From contig JAKAVX010000002.1 of NCBI GenBank assembly GCA_021827465.1, forward strand, positions 9,973-19,172: a DNA stretch of 9,200 bases, given 5' to 3'. The position numbers were made by a program, and so were the translations under genes. The notes below the pieces were generated by a model. The model did not search any database. It was not told the origin of the DNA and saw nothing but the letters and a program-made list of their open reading frames with translations. Below are positions 5,810-9,200 of this stretch, one piece after another. This DNA comes from Deltaproteobacteria bacterium. Its GTDB lineage: Bacteria; Desulfobacterota_B; Binatia; Binatales; Binataceae. Within the stretch, counting starts at the first letter, position 1, and each line of letters begins with the position of its first letter.

Positions 5810-6726
5810 GCGCGCGTATCGACGCCGTGATGCTTGTCGGATTCGGCGCGCCGACCCGTCCCGGGGATATTCGCCCGTTCCTCGACAACCTGCTGCGCGG
5901 CCGTCCCGTGCCGAAAGAGCGCTACGAGGAAGTCGTGCGCCATTACGAAGCGGTCGGCGGCGGTTCGCCTTACAACGAGTTGACGAGCCGGCAGGCGAAA
6001 GCGCTCAGCGAGCGGATTTCCCGCGACGGAATCGAAATTCCCGTCGCGGTCGGGATGCGCAACTGGGAGCCGTATGTAATCGACGCGATGCGCGAGCTTT
6101 CGCGCGACGGCGCGCGCCGCGTGCTCGGTTTCGTGCTCGCGGCCCATCGATGCGAAGCGAGTTGGGATCGCTACCAGGAGACCGTCCGCGCCGCGCAGGC
6201 AGAACTCGGCGCCGACGCTCCCGAGATCGTTTATCCCGAGCCCTGGCATACCCATCCGAAATTTATCGAAGCGGTCGCCGCGCGCACCCGCGACGCGCTC
6301 GCCCGTCTCGCTCCCGCCGACGCCGCGCGAGCCCATCTGCTCTTCACCGCGCACAGTATCCCGGTTGCGATGGCCGAGAAGTGCGCCTACGTCGACGAGG
6401 TCACCGAGTCCGCGCGCCTGGTCGCGAAAGCGCTCGCGCGCGAAAAGTGGTCCCTCGCGTTCCAGAGCCGAAGCGGAAGCCCGCGCGAGCGATGGCTCGA
6501 ACCTGATATCACGCCCGCCCTCAAGGCGCTCGGCGGAAACGCGGTCGTGGTCATCCCGATCGGATTTCTCTGTGACCATCTCGAAGTGCTTTACGATCTC
6601 GACGTCGCCGCGCGTGAAATTGCGGTCGAGGCCGGAGTCGTGATGGAGCGCGCGGGGACGGTCGGCGACCATCCGGCATTTATCGAGATGATAGCCTCCT
6701 ACGTCGCGAGCCATCGCGGAGCCTGA
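5806..6726 (+). CDS. hemH: ferrochelatase, possibly coproporphyrin ferrochelatase (CpfC type)
   Basis: This 306-residue enzyme inserts Fe(II) into the porphyrin ring. The catalytic His183 lies in LLFTAHSIP (178-186), and the conserved Glu260 lies in PIGFLCDHLEVLYDLD (251-266). Other landmarks are IRPFLDNLLRGRPVPKERY (22-40), GGGSPYNELT (51-60) and FQSRSGSPRERWLEPDI (219-235). Several of these, especially the RPFL..RGR.VP.ER stretch and QSRSG.P...WLEPD, recall the coproporphyrin ferrochelatases of Actinobacteria and Firmicutes more than the protoporphyrin enzymes. The residue matching Tyr13 of the B. subtilis enzyme is Phe13. There is no C-terminal cysteine cluster for a [2Fe-2S] centre and no membrane segment. 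Its ATG overlaps the hemDE stop as ATGA, and GAGGA lies 10 bases upstream, so translation is probably coupled. Confidence 0.95.
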   Translation: MSARIDAVMLVGFGAPTRPGDIRPFLDNLLRGRPVPKERYEEVVRHYEAVGGGSPYNELTSRQAKALSERISRDGIEIPVAVGMRNWEPYVIDAMRELSRDGARRVLGFVLAAHRCEASWDRYQETVRAAQAELGADAPEIVYPEPWHTHPKFIEAVAARTRDALARLAPADAARAHLLFTAHSIPVAMAEKCAYVDEVTESARLVAKALAREKWSLAFQSRSGSPRERWLEPDITPALKALGGNAVVVIPIGFLCDHLEVLYDLDVAAREIAVEAGVVMERAGTVGDHPAFIEMIASYVASHRGA

Positions 6727-6731
6727 GCCGG

Positions 6732-8192
6732 ATGGCAGCAAATCCGCCTCGTTCAGGAAAAGATGTTCCGCACGTCGCGGTTATCGGCGGCGGAATCGCG
6801 GGACTTGCGGCCGCGTACCGGCTTCGCGAACTTGCCGCCGCGCACGAAGCCCCGATTCTGACGACCGTGCTCGAGCGCGAAGATCGCGCCGGCGGCTCGC
6901 TCTCGACGATTCGGCGCGACGGCTTCGTAATCGAAACCGGCGCGGACTCGATGCTCACGGAAAAGCCGTGGGGACTCAATCTTGTGCGCCGCCTCGGGCT
7001 TGAATCCGAGCTGATCCCGACGCGCGAGGAATTCCGCAAGACCTACGTCGTGCGCGCCGGACGGCTGGTCGAAATTCCGGCCGGGTTCACGCTCCTTGCG
7101 CCGACGCGCGTCGCCCCGATCCTGCTGAGTCCGCTTTTCTCGCCGTTCGCCAAGCTCCGGATGGGTCTTGAAGTGTTTATCCCGGCACGCCGCGGCGACG
7201 AGGACGAAAGCCTCGGCTCGTTCGTCAGACGCCGCTTCGGCCGGGAAGTGCTGGAGCGCGTCGCGCAACCGCTCGCGGGCGGAATCTACACCGCCGATCC
7301 CGAGAAGCTGAGCCTCAAGGCCACGATGCCGCGATTCCTCGAGATGGAGCGCCGCTACGGCAGCGTTATACGCGGGATGCGCGCTGCGGAATCCGCCCGG
7401 GCGGCGCGCACTCAAAGCGGCACCAGCGGCGCGCGATGGGGCCTGTTCGTGAGCTTTCGCACCGGGATGGAAGCGCTTGCCGAGGCTCTGATTTCGCGTC
7501 TGGAAGGCTCGGTCAGGTCGCGCACCGAAGTCTCCATTCTTGCGCGCGAGCACGAAAACGAAAAATGGATCGTCGAACTCGCCGGCGGCGAGAAGCTTCG
7601 CGCCGACGCGGTGATTATCGCGGCGCCCGCCCATGTCGCCGCGCGCCTTCTCGGACGCATCCATCCCGAACTTGCCGCGACGCTCGCGCGAATCGAGTAT
7701 TCCTCGGCCGCGACCGTCAATCTCGCCTATCGCAACGAGGATTTTCCGCGTCCACTCGACTCGTTCGGCTTCGTGGTGCCGGCGGCCGAGCGGCGAAAGA
7801 TAATCGCTGGCAGCTTTTCCAGCCTCAAGTACGAGTATCGGGCACCCGACGGTCTTGTCTTGGCCCGCGCGTTCCTCGGCGGCGTGCTGCAGAGCGCGAT
7901 GATGGATCTCTCGGATGAGGAGATGATCGCCGCGGCTCGCGACGAGTTCCGCGCGCTATGCGGCGTCGAGGCCGCGCCGATTCTGACCGAGGTCCGGCGA
8001 TGGCCGCGCGCGATGCCGCAGTACGAAGTCGGCCATCTGGAGCGCGCCGACACGATCGATAGCCTCGTCGCTTCGATAGGCGGACTTGGGCTGGCGGGCT
8101 CCGCTTATCGAGGCGTTGGAGTTCCCGATTGCGTGCACGGCGCCGAGCAGGCCGCCGAGAATATCTTTGCGCGATTGACGGCGCGCGGCTGA
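6732..8192 (+). CDS. hemY: FAD-dependent protoporphyrinogen/coproporphyrinogen oxidase HemY (CgoX type)
   Basis: This 486-residue oxygen-dependent flavoenzyme removes six electrons from protoporphyrinogen IX or, in the coproporphyrin pathway, from coproporphyrinogen III. The N-terminal Rossmann motif is VAVIGGGIAGLAAAYRL (15-31), with the ribose-binding Glu48 at the end of the second strand and the RAGG turn at 52-55. RRDGFVIETGADSML (61-75) and ERVAQPLAGGIYTADPEKLS (175-194) are typical of the family, as is the C-terminal FAD segment GLGLAGSAYRGVGVPDCVHG (451-470). No transmembrane helix is evident, so it is probably soluble or peripheral. Length and motifs are intact. GGAG lies 10 bases before the start and only 5 bp separate it from hemH. 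The first 12 residues are a variable extension and the exact start is less certain than the frame. Which substrate is used depends on genes outside the window. Confidence 0.95.
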   Translation: MAANPPRSGKDVPHVAVIGGGIAGLAAAYRLRELAAAHEAPILTTVLEREDRAGGSLSTIRRDGFVIETGADSMLTEKPWGLNLVRRLGLESELIPTREEFRKTYVVRAGRLVEIPAGFTLLAPTRVAPILLSPLFSPFAKLRMGLEVFIPARRGDEDESLGSFVRRRFGREVLERVAQPLAGGIYTADPEKLSLKATMPRFLEMERRYGSVIRGMRAAESARAARTQSGTSGARWGLFVSFRTGMEALAEALISRLEGSVRSRTEVSILAREHENEKWIVELAGGEKLRADAVIIAAPAHVAARLLGRIHPELAATLARIEYSSAATVNLAYRNEDFPRPLDSFGFVVPAAERRKIIAGSFSSLKYEYRAPDGLVLARAFLGGVLQSAMMDLSDEEMIAAARDEFRALCGVEAAPILTEVRRWPRAMPQYEVGHLERADTIDSLVASIGGLGLAGSAYRGVGVPDCVHGAEQAAENIFARLTARG

Positions 8193-8213
8193 GCGGGCCG
8201 TTTTAGGGGCGCG

Positions 8214-9200
8214 ATGGACGCACTCTGCGAGAACTCGCATCCGGCGCGGGTTATCGCCCACGCCGACATGGACGCGTTTTACGCGTCGGTCGAACAGCTC
8301 GACAACCCCGCGCTGCGCGGGCTCCCGGTTATCGTCGGCGGCAGGAGCAATCGCGGCGTGGTGACCTCCGCCTCCTACGAGGCGCGCCGCTACGGGGTGC
8401 GCTCCGCGATGCCGACGGTCGAGGCGCGCCGTCTCTGTCCCAGCGGCCTGTTCGTCCCCGGCCGGATGGATCGCTACGTCGAAGTCTCGCGCGCGGTGCG
8501 CTCGGTCTTCGAGAGCTTCAGTCCGGTGGTCGAGCCGCTTTCGCTCGACGAAGCCTTTATCGACCTGACCGGAAGCGAGCGCCTGCTCGGCCCGCCGCTC
8601 GACGTTGGACGCGCGATGAAGCGCCGGATGCGCGAGGAAACGGGGCTCGTCGTCTCGGTCGGAATCGCGCCGACCAAGATGGCCGCGAAGATTCTGAGCG
8701 ACATGTCGAAACCCGACGGGCTGCTCTATCTCGGCGGCGAGTACGTGACGGAATTTCTCGCCCCGCTCCCGGTCGAACGATTGTGGGGCGTCGGACGGGT
8801 GACGCTCCGGAAGATGCGCGCGGCGGGTATCCATACGATCAGCCAGCTTGCCGCGTCCGATCCGGCCCGGCTCAAGGCGAGCGTCGGATCATTCGGCGCT
8901 CATCTGCGCGAGCTTGCGAGCGGGATCGACCCGCGCCCGGTGATACCCGACTGGCAGCGCAAATCCTACGGCGAGGAAAACACCTTCGAGCGCGATCTCG
9001 AACGCACAAGCCTCGAACTGAGACGCATCCTTATCGCCCACGGCGAGGCGCTCGGCCGCCGGCTTCGCGGCGACAGCGTGCGCGCGCGCACGGTTACTCT
9101 GAAGCTCAAGCTCGCGCGTCCGCTCGGCGAGGGCCGCTATCCGGTCCTGACGCGAAGCTTTTCGCTCGAACGCTCTACCGACGACGGCGCGGAAATCTCG
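8214..9200 (+). CDS. dinB: DNA polymerase IV (Y-family translesion polymerase), 3' end outside window
   Basis: The frame runs open from the ATG at 8214 to the window edge, giving 329 residues without the C terminus. It is a Y-family polymerase for translesion synthesis. The palm motif HADMDAFYASVE (16-27) supplies metal ligand Asp18, and Tyr23 is at the steric-gate position. SLDEAFIDLT (110-119) supplies the catalytic Asp112-Glu113 pair. SVGIAPTKMAAKILSDMSKP (148-167) is the next family motif, and LWGVGRVTLRKMRAAGI (190-206) is the thumb helix-hairpin-helix. The little-finger domain begins near 250 (SYGEENTFERDL) and is cut by the edge, so the beta-clamp binding peptide is not seen. Only 21 bp follow hemY. 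AGGGG lies 4 bases before the ATG, which is short spacing for a Shine-Dalgarno sequence. Cotranscription with the haem genes is possible, but the function is unrelated. Confidence 0.96.
   Translation, partial: MDALCENSHPARVIAHADMDAFYASVEQLDNPALRGLPVIVGGRSNRGVVTSASYEARRYGVRSAMPTVEARRLCPSGLFVPGRMDRYVEVSRAVRSVFESFSPVVEPLSLDEAFIDLTGSERLLGPPLDVGRAMKRRMREETGLVVSVGIAPTKMAAKILSDMSKPDGLLYLGGEYVTEFLAPLPVERLWGVGRVTLRKMRAAGIHTISQLAASDPARLKASVGSFGAHLRELASGIDPRPVIPDWQRKSYGEENTFERDLERTSLELRRILIAHGEALGRRLRGDSVRARTVTLKLKLARPLGEGRYPVLTRSFSLERSTDDGAEIS

Noticed and set aside
4817..6741. Long minus-strand open frames opposite hemE and hemH (320 and 330 residues)
   Set aside because: Every long frame here mirrors the codon pattern of a well-supported plus-strand haem gene. 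None shows a recognisable domain.
1..9200. CRISPR array, tRNA or rRNA gene, insertion sequence or phage gene
   Set aside because: Nothing like regularly spaced repeats, a cloverleaf with CCA end, a transposase or phage motifs was seen on either strand.

Overview
The window is 9.2 kb of GC-rich, densely packed bacterial chromosome with ordinary housekeeping gene content. A periplasmic CpoB/YbgF-type coiled-coil plus TPR protein at the left edge points to a Gram-negative (diderm) cell. A luciferase-like (LLM, possibly F420-dependent) oxidoreductase beside a crotonase, and a Gram-positive-like hemE-hemH-hemY gene order, would suit a soil or environmental lineage such as Binatota, Methylomirabilota/Rokubacteria, Acidobacteriota or a deltaproteobacterial relative. 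That placement is inference from gene content only. I see no phage, transposase, CRISPR array, rRNA or tRNA.

Layout: (1) Positions 2-1562, plus strand: the 3' part of a cpoB-like gene, then ribF (riboflavin kinase/FAD synthetase), 7 bp apart. (2) Positions 1563-1972: a 410 bp gap between convergent genes. It holds an imperfect inverted repeat of the 'GTCATCCTGAGC...GAAGGATCTC' type with two small GC-rich hairpins inside it. (3) Positions 1973-3670, minus strand: a two-gene unit of a crotonase (enoyl-CoA hydratase family) followed by an LLM-class oxidoreductase, each with a good ribosome binding site. (4) Positions 3671-3826: a short divergent intergenic region with one 7-bp hairpin. (5) Positions 3827-8192, plus strand: a tight haem-biosynthesis operon made of a 660-residue HemD-HemE fusion, hemH (ferrochelatase) overlapping it by 4 bp, and hemY (FAD-dependent proto/coproporphyrinogen oxidase) 5 bp on. 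(6) Position 8214 to the right edge, plus strand: the 5' part of dinB (DNA polymerase IV), 21 bp after hemY.

The haem genes cover consecutive chemistry: uroporphyrinogen III synthesis and its decarboxylation in one polypeptide, then metal insertion and oxidation. HemH resembles the coproporphyrin-type enzymes of Gram-positives, so the pathway may run through coproporphyrin; the genes that would decide this (hemQ/chdC versus hemN/hemF) are not in the window. RibF supplies the FAD that HemY needs, but nothing in the sequence links the two units.

The observations most worth following are the HemD-HemE fusion, the coproporphyrin-like signature of the ferrochelatase, the dispersed-type inverted repeat, and a crotonase that lacks one of the two classical catalytic glutamates. 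I found no convincing wholly new system.
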